From: Hydrogenophaga sp.
Lineage (GTDB): Bacteria > Pseudomonadota > Gammaproteobacteria > Burkholderiales > Burkholderiaceae_C
Direction of reading: 5' to 3'
Assembly (NCBI GenBank): GCA_011391495.1
Contig: JAABQK010000001.1
Coordinates: forward strand, 62,001 to 126,000
DNA length: 64,000 bases
Shown in pieces: positions 16,515 to 23,839 of this stretch (positions within the stretch are counted from its first letter, which is position 1; each line of letters starts with the position of its first letter). The notes beneath the pieces are model-generated. The model was not told the DNA's origin. It saw only the letters and a list, made by a program, of their open reading frames with translations, and made no database searches. The position numbers and the translations under genes were made by a program.

Positions 16515-17936
16515 ATGGCCACGAAAACCTACAGCGCCGGTGTCAAGGAATACCGCAGCACGTACTGGGAACCCCATTACACCCCCAAGGACACCGACAT
16601 CCTCGCGTGTTTCAAGATCACGCCGCAAGCCGGCGTGGACCGCGAAGAGGTGGCCGCTGCCGTGGCCGCCGAGTCGTCCACCGGCACCTGGACCACGGTC
16701 TGGACCGACCTGCTGACCGACCTCGACTACTACAAGGGCCGCGCCTACCGCATCGAAGACGTGCCCGGCGACGACACCTGCTTCTACGCCTTCGTGGCCT
16801 ACCCGATCGACCTTTTCGAAGAGGGTTCGGTGGTCAACGTGCTGACCTCGCTGGTCGGCAACGTGTTCGGCTTCAAGGCCCTGCGCGCCCTGCGCCTGGA
16901 AGACATCCGTTTCCCGATCGCCTACGTCAAGACCTGCGGTGGCCCGCCCCACGGCATCCAGGTCGAGCGCGACGTGATGAACAAGTACGGCCGTCCGCTG
17001 CTGGGCTGCACCATCAAGCCCAAGCTGGGCCTGTCGGGCAAGAACTACGGCCGCGCCGTGTACGAGTGCCTGCGCGGTGGCCTGGACTTCACCAAGGACG
17101 ACGAGAACGTCAACAGCCAGCCGTTCATGCGCTGGCGCCAGCGTTTCGATTTCGTGCAGGAAGCCATCGAGAAGGCCGAGCGCGAAACCGGCGAGCGCAA
17201 GGGCCACTACCTGAACGTGACCGCCCCCACGCCTGAAGAGATGTACAAGCGCGCCGAGTACGCGAAAGAAATCGGCTCGCCGATCATCATGCACGACTAC
17301 CTGACCGGCGGCCTGACGGCCAACACCGGCCTGGCCAACTGGTGCCGCGACAACGGCATGCTGCTGCACATCCACCGTGCCATGCACGCCGTGCTCGACC
17401 GCAACCCGCACCACGGCATCCACTTCCGCGTCCTGACCAAGGTGCTGCGCCTGTCCGGCGGAGACCACCTGCACTCGGGCACCGTGGTGGGCAAGCTCGA
17501 AGGCGACCGCGCCTCGACGCTGGGCTGGATCGACATCATGCGTGACGAGTTCATCAAGGAAGACCGCAGCCGCGGCATCTTCTTCGACCAGGACTTCGGC
17601 TCCATGCCCGGCGTGCTGCCGGTGGCCTCTGGCGGCATCCACGTCTGGCACATGCCCGCGCTGGTCAACATCTTCGGTGACGACTCGGTGCTGCAGTTCG
17701 GTGGCGGCACGCTGGGCCACCCATGGGGCAACGCCGCCGGCGCTGCGGCCAACCGCGTCGCGCTGGAAGCCTGCGTCAAGGCGCGCAACGAAGGTGTGGC
17801 GGTGGAGAAGGAAGGCAAGGCCGTCCTGTCCGATGCCGCCAAGCACTCGCCCGAACTCAAGATCGCCATGGAAACCTGGAAAGAGATCAAGTTCGAGTTC
17901 GACACCGTGGACAAGCTCGACATCGCCCACAAGTGA
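16515..17936 (+). CDS. cbbL: RuBisCO large subunit, form I (IA-like)
   Basis: A 473-residue catalytic subunit of ribulose-1,5-bisphosphate carboxylase/oxygenase, which fixes CO2 in the Calvin cycle. Active-site segments are all present: [30 protein letters not shown] (the carbamylated lysine followed by the Mg-binding Asp and Glu), IHIHRAMHA-like [12 protein letters not shown], and the loop-6 segment [12 protein letters not shown] strong AAAAGGAG ribosome site precedes the ATG at 16515. It is followed by cbbS, cbbQ and cbbO. The cbbQ-cbbO partnership and the sequence style ([22 protein letters not shown] region) point to form IA. Confidence 0.98.
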   Translation: MATKTYSAGVKEYRSTYWEPHYTPKDTDILACFKITPQAGVDREEVAAAVAAESSTGTWTTVWTDLLTDLDYYKGRAYRIEDVPGDDTCFYAFVAYPIDLFEEGSVVNVLTSLVGNVFGFKALRALRLEDIRFPIAYVKTCGGPPHGIQVERDVMNKYGRPLLGCTIKPKLGLSGKNYGRAVYECLRGGLDFTKDDENVNSQPFMRWRQRFDFVQEAIEKAERETGERKGHYLNVTAPTPEEMYKRAEYAKEIGSPIIMHDYLTGGLTANTGLANWCRDNGMLLHIHRAMHAVLDRNPHHGIHFRVLTKVLRLSGGDHLHSGTVVGKLEGDRASTLGWIDIMRDEFIKEDRSRGIFFDQDFGSMPGVLPVASGGIHVWHMPALVNIFGDDSVLQFGGGTLGHPWGNAAGAAANRVALEACVKARNEGVAVEKEGKAVLSDAAKHSPELKIAMETWKEIKFEFDTVDKLDIAHK

Positions 17937-17969
17937 TCACGCACCGATACATCTGAAAGGACACACACC

Positions 17970-18323
17970 ATGAGCATGCAAGACTACAACTCCCGCCTGT
18001 CCGATCCGGCCAGCCGCAAGTTCGAGACCTTCTCCTACCTGCCGGCCATGACCACCGAGGAAATCCGCAAGCAGGTGGAGTACCTAGTGAAGAAGGGCCT
18101 GAACCCGGCCATCGAGCACACCGAACCCCAGTACCTGATGGATTCCTACTGGTACATGTGGAAGCTGCCGATGTTCGGTGAGACCGACGTGGACAAGGTG
18201 CTGGCCGAGTGCGAGGCCTGCCGCAAGGCCAATCCGGAAAACCACATCCGTCTGATCGGCTACGACAACTTCAAGCAGTCGCAAGGCGCTTCAATGGTCA
18301 TATTTCGCGGCAAGACCGTGTAA
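17970..18323 (+). CDS. cbbS: RuBisCO small subunit
   Basis: A 117-residue small subunit that caps the L8S8 holoenzyme. Family segments are [22 protein letters not shown], the assembly segment [11 protein letters not shown], and the C-terminal [22 protein letters not shown]. It begins 33 bp after cbbL behind AAAGGA. A 119-bp gap with two hairpins separates it from cbbQ, unlike the tight spacing of cbbL and cbbS. Confidence 0.98.
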   Translation: MSMQDYNSRLSDPASRKFETFSYLPAMTTEEIRKQVEYLVKKGLNPAIEHTEPQYLMDSYWYMWKLPMFGETDVDKVLAECEACRKANPENHIRLIGYDNFKQSQGASMVIFRGKTV

Positions 18324-18336
18324 GTGAAACTGGACC

Positions 18337-18401
18337 CTGCGCCGCCACCCGTGGCGCAGAGCCCAGTCGCAAGGCGCGCCGCCTGGGCGTCTTGCGACTG
18401 G
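18337..18401 (+). promoter_or_regulatory. Two hairpins in the cbbS-cbbQ gap, possible mRNA processing or stability element
   Basis: Hairpin one pairs CTGCGCC with GGCGCAG (18337-18359). Hairpin two pairs 11 perfect bases CCAGTCGCAAG with CTTGCGACTGG (arms 18363-18373 and 18391-18401) and can extend to 15 pairs with one G-T, leaving a 9-base loop. No T tract follows, so this is not a standard terminator. It may protect the abundant cbbLS message or reduce readthrough to cbbQ. Confidence 0.6.
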
Positions 18402-18442
18402 ACTGGACCTCGCGCAGAACGCGCAAGCATGAGGAGACAAGC

Positions 18443-19246
18443 ATGAGTGAGAACCTGGACGCCTACCGCGTCGCGCAGCAACCCTATTACCGCCCGGTGG
18501 CCGACGAGGTCGAGCTGTACGAGGCTGCGTACTCGGTGCGCATGCCCATGATGCTCAAGGGCCCCACCGGCTGTGGCAAGACGCGCTTCGTCGAGTACAT
18601 GGCCTGGAAGCTGAACAGGCCGCTGATCACGGTGGCCTGCAACGAAGACATGACGGCCAGCGATCTGGTTGGCCGCTTCCTGCTGGACGCCAACGGGACC
18701 CGCTGGCAGGACGGGCCGCTGGCCATGGCCGCGCGCTTTGGCGCCATCTGTTACCTCGACGAGGTGGTCGAGGCACGGCAGGACACCACGGTGGTCATCC
18801 ACCCGCTGACCGACAACCGCCGCGTGCTGCCGCTGGAGAAAAAAGGCGAGCTGGTCCGGGCACACCCTGACTTCCAGATCGTCATCTCCTACAACCCGGG
18901 CTACCAGAGCCTGATGAAGGATCTGAAGCAGTCCACCAAGCAGCGCTTCGGCGCGCTGGATTTCAACTACCCCGAACACGCCGTCGAAGCCGAAATCGTG
19001 GCGCACGAAACCGGCGTGAGCCTGGACGTCGCGGGCAAGCTGGTCGGCATCGCCGAGCGCGCGCGCAACCTCAAGGGCCACGGCCTGGACGAAGGCATCT
19101 CCACCCGCATGCTGATTTACGCAGGCAGCCTGATTGCCAAGGGTGTGGCCGCGCAGGCCGCCTGCCGCGTGGCCCTGGTGCGCCCGATCACCGACGATCC
19201 GGACATGCGTGACGCGCTGGACGCGGCTGTCGCCACTTTTTTCTAA
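18443..19246 (+). CDS. cbbQ: RuBisCO activase ATPase subunit CbbQ
   Basis: A 267-residue MoxR-type AAA+ ATPase. Walker A is GPTGCGKT, Walker B is AICYLDEVVEA, with the sensor-like VISYNPGYQ. With CbbO it forms an activase that removes inhibitory sugar phosphates from form I RuBisCO. The start at 18443 follows GAGGAGACA. It lies downstream of the hairpin-rich gap and is followed, after 132 bp containing a dispersed repeat, by cbbO. Confidence 0.95.
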   Translation: MSENLDAYRVAQQPYYRPVADEVELYEAAYSVRMPMMLKGPTGCGKTRFVEYMAWKLNRPLITVACNEDMTASDLVGRFLLDANGTRWQDGPLAMAARFGAICYLDEVVEARQDTTVVIHPLTDNRRVLPLEKKGELVRAHPDFQIVISYNPGYQSLMKDLKQSTKQRFGALDFNYPEHAVEAEIVAHETGVSLDVAGKLVGIAERARNLKGHGLDEGISTRMLIYAGSLIAKGVAAQAACRVALVRPITDDPDMRDALDAAVATFF

Positions 19247-19293
19247 CGCCGCCACGCCGCCTTCGGCGTCACCTCCCAGGGGGCAATACCTGC

Positions 19294-19320
19294 GGCCCGG
19301 CAAAGCCGGTTCCGCGGTGT
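19294..19320. repeat. Dispersed GC-rich intergenic repeat, copy 2
   Basis: Second copy of the 27-base core seen at 4247-4273, with one difference. It lies in the cbbQ-cbbO gap after a GCC/GGC-rich inverted stretch (from about 19247). Its position inside an operon shows that it tolerates being transcribed. Confidence 0.7.
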
Positions 19321-19378
19321 TCTGGACCTTGGGGCTGGCAAGCGGTGATTGGTAGCCACCCACGAGGACCTGTCTGTC

Positions 19379-21736
19379 ATGAGCGTCCATCTTCAGGATC
19401 ACGCCGAGTGGATCGACCAGCTGGAGCCCGCCTCGCGCGAGCTGCTTGAGCACAGCTGGTCCGAGGCCACCAAGGTTTTTTCCGCGCGCGGGCTGGACAA
19501 CTACGTGAAGGGCGCGGCCGCGCTGCGCGGCCTGGGGCGCGGCCACGAACTGGTCAACGCCTGGATCGACGGCGCGCCGCAGGTGGCCAAGGAAATCGGC
19601 GAGGACGTGGTGGGTGAGCTGGCCACCACCGCGCTGCTGCTGGCGTCCAAGACATCGGGGGCGGTGATCGAGCTGGTGCTCGCCACCTCGCCCACGGCCG
19701 CGCGCCGCCTGGCCGACGGTGCGCTGTTCATGCAGTACCTGCAGTTCCTCAACACCCTGGTGGCGCAGGCGCCGCGTGGCCTGCGGCCCATGCTGGGCCA
19801 GCTCGACGCCTTGTTTGGTCAGCTCACGCTCGGCGGCCTGCGCCGCTGGGCCACCTGGGGCGCGCAGGCGCACCGCACGAACTACGAGGAACAGATCGCC
19901 TACTTCGGTCTGCAGTCCAAAGAGTCGCTGGCCATGTTGCAGAAGGAGCGCAAGGGCACGCTGCTGGTGGACGTGCAGCGGCGCATCAACATGTACCTGC
20001 GCGCGCTCTGGGGGCGCGACTTCTTCATGCGGCCCACGGCGGGTGACTACGAGAGCCGCGAAGGCTATCGCCCCTTCATCGAGGACTACTTCATCCACCT
20101 GCCCGACGCCTACGATGCGGTGGAAGGCAGTGCCGGACCGGTGGACGCCACCCAGCTCTACCGCGCCGCCGCCGCCCACGCTGCGGCGCACGTGGTGTTC
20201 ACGCGCCAGCCGATCTCGGCCGAGTCGCTGAACCCCTGGCAGATGGCCGTGATTGGCCTGGTGGAGGACGCGCGGGTCGAAGCGATCACGCTGGCGCGCT
20301 TTCCCGGCCTGCGCCCGCTCTGGGCGCAGTTGCACACCGTGCAGGCCACGCAGCAAGCCACGGCCGGTGACTGGCTCAACCGCCTCGCGCGCGCGTTGCT
20401 GGATCCGGCGTACGAAGACGCGCACCCCTGGATCGCCCAGGGCCGCACGCTGCTGGCCGAGGCGCTGCCGCGAATCCAGACAGACCCGCACGACAACACC
20501 GTTTCGTGGGAGCTCGGCGTGCAGCTGGCGCACAGCTACCGCGAACTGACGCAGGGGCCGGCCTTCCAGCCGCGCGCCGATCTGCAGACGGCGGCCTACC
20601 GCGATGACAACCGCTACTTCTGGGCCTTCGACGGTTTCGACTTCGAACGTTCCATCGCTGCCGGTTACGAGCCGCCGCAGCAGGTGCGCAAGAAGGTCAA
20701 CCTGATGGAGTTCGTCAACGAGATCGAGGTCGAGGGCGCAGGCGATGACGCGCAGGAAGTCTGGGTGCTGGGCACCGAGCTCTTCCCCTACGAAGACCTG
20801 GGCGTCTCCTTCAATCAAAGCGAAGGACGCGAGCCGGTGCTGCCGCCGGTGCACTACGGCGAGTGGGACCACATGATCCAGCTCGAACGCCCGGCCTGGG
20901 CCACGGTGCAGGAGCGCCGCCCCAAGGCTGGCGACGCGGCGGTGATCGACAGCATCCTGGTCGAGCACCGTCGTCTGATCGGCCGCATGAAGTACATCCT
21001 GGACGCGATGCAGCCGCAGGGCGTGCAGCGCATCCGCAAGCTCGAAGACGGCGACGATATCGACCTGAACGCCGCGCTGGCCTCGGTGATCGAGATGCGC
21101 ATGGGCCGCCAGCCCGACCCGCGCATCATGATGCGCAGCGTGCGCAAGACGCGCGACATCTCGGTGCTGGTGCTGCTGGACCTGTCGCAGTCCACCAACG
21201 ACAAGGTGGCGGGCCAGGAGCACACGGTGCTCGAACTCACGCGCTCGGCCTGCGCGCTGCTGGCCGACGCGATCCAGAAGGTGGGCGACCCGTTCGCCAT
21301 CCACGGTTTCTGCTCCGACGGCCGGCACGACGTGAACTACTGGCGTTTCAAGGACTTCGACCAGCCCTACGACGACATCGCCAAGGCGCGCCTGGCCGGC
21401 ATGGAGGGACAGCTCTCCACCCGCATGGGCGCGGCCATCCGCCACGCCGCCGCCGCGCTGAAGGTGCAGCGCAGCAGCAAGAAGCTGCTGCTGGTCATCA
21501 CCGACGGCGAACCGGCCGACGTGGATGTGCGCGACCCGCAGTACCTGCGCCACGACACCAAGAAGGCGGTGGAAGAGGCGGGCCGCAACGGCGTCATGAC
21601 CTACTGCATGAGCCTGGACCCGCGTGCCGACCAGTACGTCCGCCGCATCTTCGGCGAGCGCAACTACCTCGTGGTGGACAAGGTGGAACGCCTGCCCGAA
21701 AAGCTGCCGGTCCTGTATGCTGGCCTCACGAGGTAA
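19379..21736 (+). CDS. cbbO: RuBisCO activase adaptor CbbO (von Willebrand factor A domain)
   Basis: A 785-residue protein that links the CbbQ ring to RuBisCO. The C-terminal von Willebrand A domain (from about residue 590) has the metal-ion-dependent adhesion motif DLSQS in VLVLLDLSQSTND, known in CbbO to bind RuBisCO. The long N-terminal part is helical and typical of the family. The ATG at 19379 is preferred; an in-frame start at 19349 would add ten residues. It is followed after 5 bp by a small ORF that appears translationally linked. Confidence 0.94.
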   Translation: MSVHLQDHAEWIDQLEPASRELLEHSWSEATKVFSARGLDNYVKGAAALRGLGRGHELVNAWIDGAPQVAKEIGEDVVGELATTALLLASKTSGAVIELVLATSPTAARRLADGALFMQYLQFLNTLVAQAPRGLRPMLGQLDALFGQLTLGGLRRWATWGAQAHRTNYEEQIAYFGLQSKESLAMLQKERKGTLLVDVQRRINMYLRALWGRDFFMRPTAGDYESREGYRPFIEDYFIHLPDAYDAVEGSAGPVDATQLYRAAAAHAAAHVVFTRQPISAESLNPWQMAVIGLVEDARVEAITLARFPGLRPLWAQLHTVQATQQATAGDWLNRLARALLDPAYEDAHPWIAQGRTLLAEALPRIQTDPHDNTVSWELGVQLAHSYRELTQGPAFQPRADLQTAAYRDDNRYFWAFDGFDFERSIAAGYEPPQQVRKKVNLMEFVNEIEVEGAGDDAQEVWVLGTELFPYEDLGVSFNQSEGREPVLPPVHYGEWDHMIQLERPAWATVQERRPKAGDAAVIDSILVEHRRLIGRMKYILDAMQPQGVQRIRKLEDGDDIDLNAALASVIEMRMGRQPDPRIMMRSVRKTRDISVLVLLDLSQSTNDKVAGQEHTVLELTRSACALLADAIQKVGDPFAIHGFCSDGRHDVNYWRFKDFDQPYDDIAKARLAGMEGQLSTRMGAAIRHAAAALKVQRSSKKLLLVITDGEPADVDVRDPQYLRHDTKKAVEEAGRNGVMTYCMSLDPRADQYVRRIFGERNYLVVDKVERLPEKLPVLYAGLTR

Positions 21737-21741
21737 CCAAC

Positions 21742-22059
21742 ATGAGCATGATCCACAGCCGCACCCACACCTACGGTGGTATCGACCACGAAGACCACCA
21801 TGGCATGACCATGACCGGGCGCATCATCCGCGACGCCTGGGTGTTCGGTCTGTTGCCCGAGGGCGATGGTTTCGGCGGCAAGAACGCGGGCGACCTGCAG
21901 AACCTCTTCGAGGCGGTGCACAAGGCGTGGGAGCCCTATGGCCAGTTGCCCAGTCGCCTGCCGCCCGAGCTGGCTGAACGCCACGCACGCATCCATGCCG
22001 AGGCCGTGGAACGCGCCAAGGCCATGGGCTGGAATGCCGAGCTCGACGACGACGATTGA
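21742..22059 (+). CDS. Uncharacterised 105-residue protein at the end of the cbb operon
   Basis: I do not recognise this protein. It starts 5 bp after cbbO behind an AGGTAA ribosome site, so it is almost certainly co-transcribed and translated with it. The N-terminus is His-rich (HSRTHTYGGIDHEDHHGM, residues 5-22), a possible metal site. The middle has DAWVFGLLPEGDGFGG and AVHKAWEPYGQLPSRLPPELAERHARIHAEAVERAKAMGW, which looks helical, and the end is acidic (ELDDDD). No signal peptide or membrane segment is seen. Codon use matches its neighbours. It may assist the CbbQO activase or RuBisCO; this is inferred from position only. Confidence 0.8.
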   Translation: MSMIHSRTHTYGGIDHEDHHGMTMTGRIIRDAWVFGLLPEGDGFGGKNAGDLQNLFEAVHKAWEPYGQLPSRLPPELAERHARIHAEAVERAKAMGWNAELDDDD

Positions 22060-22074
22060 TCTGAGGGTGGCCGT

Positions 22075-23184
22075 TCAGGCCGGTGCGGCTGCAGCGATCT
22101 GCTTCAGCCGTGCCGGGACGCAAACCGGTGCGGCCAGCGTGCCGAACAGGTTCTTCGGATCCGCCAGCTGCGGGATCAGCGCGATGCGCTCGCCCATGCC
22201 CAGCCGAACCGCGCTGTCCATCATGAAACGCAGCGCCGAGAAATCCTCGAGCGCGAAGCCCACCGAGTCGAACACGGTGACCTGATCGGCGCTGTCGCGC
22301 CCGGCGGATTCGCCGCGCAGCACCTGCCAGAGTTCGGTGACGGCGAAGTCCGCGTCCTTGTGCTGGATCTCGCCTTCGATGCGCGATTGCGGCTCGTACT
22401 CCACGAACACCTTGGCCGCGTCAAGGATGGTGCCGTGCAGCTCGGTCTTGCCCGGGCAGTCGCCGCCCACGGCGTTGAGGTGCATGCCGGGCTGAACCAT
22501 GTCGGGCGTGAGGATCAGGGCCATGGCTTTGTCGGCGGTGACGGTCGTCACGATGTCGGCACCTTTCGCAGCTTCGGCCGTGCTCTGGCACACGGTGATC
22601 TGCAGGCCGCTGCCCTGCAGGTTGGCCACCAACTTGGCGCTGGCGGCGGGGTCCACGTCGTACACGCGCAGTGATTCAATCCCGACCAGGTGCTGGAAGG
22701 CCAGGGCCTGGAATTCGCTCTGCGCGCCGTTGCCGATCAACGCCATCACGCGGCTGTCGGGGCGGGCCAGTGTCTTCGCAGCCAGCGCCGACATGGCGGC
22801 GGTGCGCAGCGCCGTGGTGAGCGTGAGCTCGCTCAGGAAGAGCGGGGCGCCGGTGTCCACGTCGGCCAGCACGCCGAAGGCCATGACGGTGGGCAGGTCG
22901 TGGCGGTGGTTGGTGGGGTGACCATTGACGTACTTGAAGCTGTAGTGGTGGTTGTCGGCCACCGGCATGAGCTCGATCACGCCGTCTTTCGAATGCGCGG
23001 CGACACGCGCGCTCTTGTCGAAATCGGCCCAGCGCAGGAAGTCGGCGCGGATGTGGTCGGCCATCTGTTGCAGGCAGTGCGGCAGGCCGAGGCGGCGGAT
23101 CAGCTCGGCGGCTTCGGGCGCGCTCAGGTACAGGGTGCCGGTGTCGCGGAATTGGCGCAACTGGGTTTGGGCGGTGTTCTTCAT
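22075..23184 (-). CDS. Ornithine cyclodeaminase
   Basis: A 369-residue enzyme of the ornithine cyclodeaminase/mu-crystallin family, which converts L-ornithine to L-proline and ammonia with NAD. Family segments are ALIGNGAQSEFQALAF (dinucleotide-binding loop), the VGGDCPGKTEL segment, and ITVCQSTAEAAKGADIVTT. Length fits. The ATG at 23184 is used because it is followed directly by the conserved domain; the reading frame upstream is open but overlaps the divergent regulator. It is divergent from an Lrp-type regulator that probably controls it, and converges on the cbb operon without a visible terminator. Confidence 0.92.
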   Translation of the reverse strand: MKNTAQTQLRQFRDTGTLYLSAPEAAELIRRLGLPHCLQQMADHIRADFLRWADFDKSARVAAHSKDGVIELMPVADNHHYSFKYVNGHPTNHRHDLPTVMAFGVLADVDTGAPLFLSELTLTTALRTAAMSALAAKTLARPDSRVMALIGNGAQSEFQALAFQHLVGIESLRVYDVDPAASAKLVANLQGSGLQITVCQSTAEAAKGADIVTTVTADKAMALILTPDMVQPGMHLNAVGGDCPGKTELHGTILDAAKVFVEYEPQSRIEGEIQHKDADFAVTELWQVLRGESAGRDSADQVTVFDSVGFALEDFSALRFMMDSAVRLGMGERIALIPQLADPKNLFGTLAAPVCVPARLKQIAAAAPA

Positions 23185-23291
23185 GGTCGTCTCGTGTTGT
23201 TCGGAAAACGGTGCGAAAAAAGGACCGCCAACCGGTCGTGCAAGTCTGCCCGCATGGCACGCCAATGAAAATCGGCAAAAAAGTAGAGAAA

Positions 23292-23308
23292 TGGCAGAAA
23301 ATATGCCA
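23292..23308. promoter_or_regulatory. Inverted repeat, possible Lrp-family operator
   Basis: TGGCA (23292-23296) and TGCCA (23304-23308) are separated by seven A/T-rich bases in the 153-bp gap between ornithine cyclodeaminase and the divergent Lrp-type gene. The surrounding A-rich stretch and the spacing suit an Lrp/AsnC dimer. This is inferred from symmetry. Confidence 0.45.
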
Positions 23309-23337
23309 AATCGACAAGCTTGATTGGCGTTTTGACC

Positions 23338-23757
23338 ATGGACCAGCTCGACCAGCAACTCATCGCCCTGCTGCGGCAGGACGCGCGGCTCTCGGTGGCC
23401 GACCTCGCGCACAAACTCAAGGTGTCGCGCGGCACGGTCACCAACCGGCTGCGCAAGCTGGAGGACACGCAGGTGATCGTGGGCTACACCGTGCGCCTCA
23501 AGCCCGAGTCGCAGCCCGAACGCATCCGTGCCTGGATGAGCGTGCAGGTCGAGGGCAACCAGACCCGGCTGGTGATCGCCAGCCTGTTGGGTGAACCCGG
23601 CGTGGCCGCGCTGCACGATACCAACGGCCGCTGGGACCTGCTGGCCGAACTGGAAGTGGGTTCGATGCAGGAACTCTCGCAGACACTGGAGCGCGTGCGC
23701 CTGATCAGCGGCATCCGCGCGACCGAGACCAGCATCCACCTGGCCAGTTACCGTTGA
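23338..23757 (+). CDS. Lrp/AsnC-family transcription regulator
   Basis: A 139-residue regulator. The N-terminal helix-turn-helix is DQQLIALLRQDARLSVADLAHKLKVSRGTVTNRLRKLED, and the C-terminal RAM/effector domain is the alpha-beta sandwich typical of the family. The start MDQLDQQL at 23338 has a weak ribosome site. It is divergent from ornithine cyclodeaminase and is a likely sensor of ornithine, arginine or proline; this is inferred from context. Confidence 0.9.
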   Translation: MDQLDQQLIALLRQDARLSVADLAHKLKVSRGTVTNRLRKLEDTQVIVGYTVRLKPESQPERIRAWMSVQVEGNQTRLVIASLLGEPGVAALHDTNGRWDLLAELEVGSMQELSQTLERVRLISGIRATETSIHLASYR

Positions 23758-23839
23758 CGCCCGGTCATCCGATGCCGCAAGACCATCATGCCAGCGGCTG
23801 TCCACCGTCGAAAAATTCCAGCCACGAGGAGACCCCGCT

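Noticed and set aside
18260-21553. Antisense open frame of 1097 codons opposite the cbb operon
   Set aside because: It mirrors well-supported cbbQ and cbbO on the other strand. Long open antisense frames are common at this GC content, and its translation is His/Arg/Val-rich without any domain.
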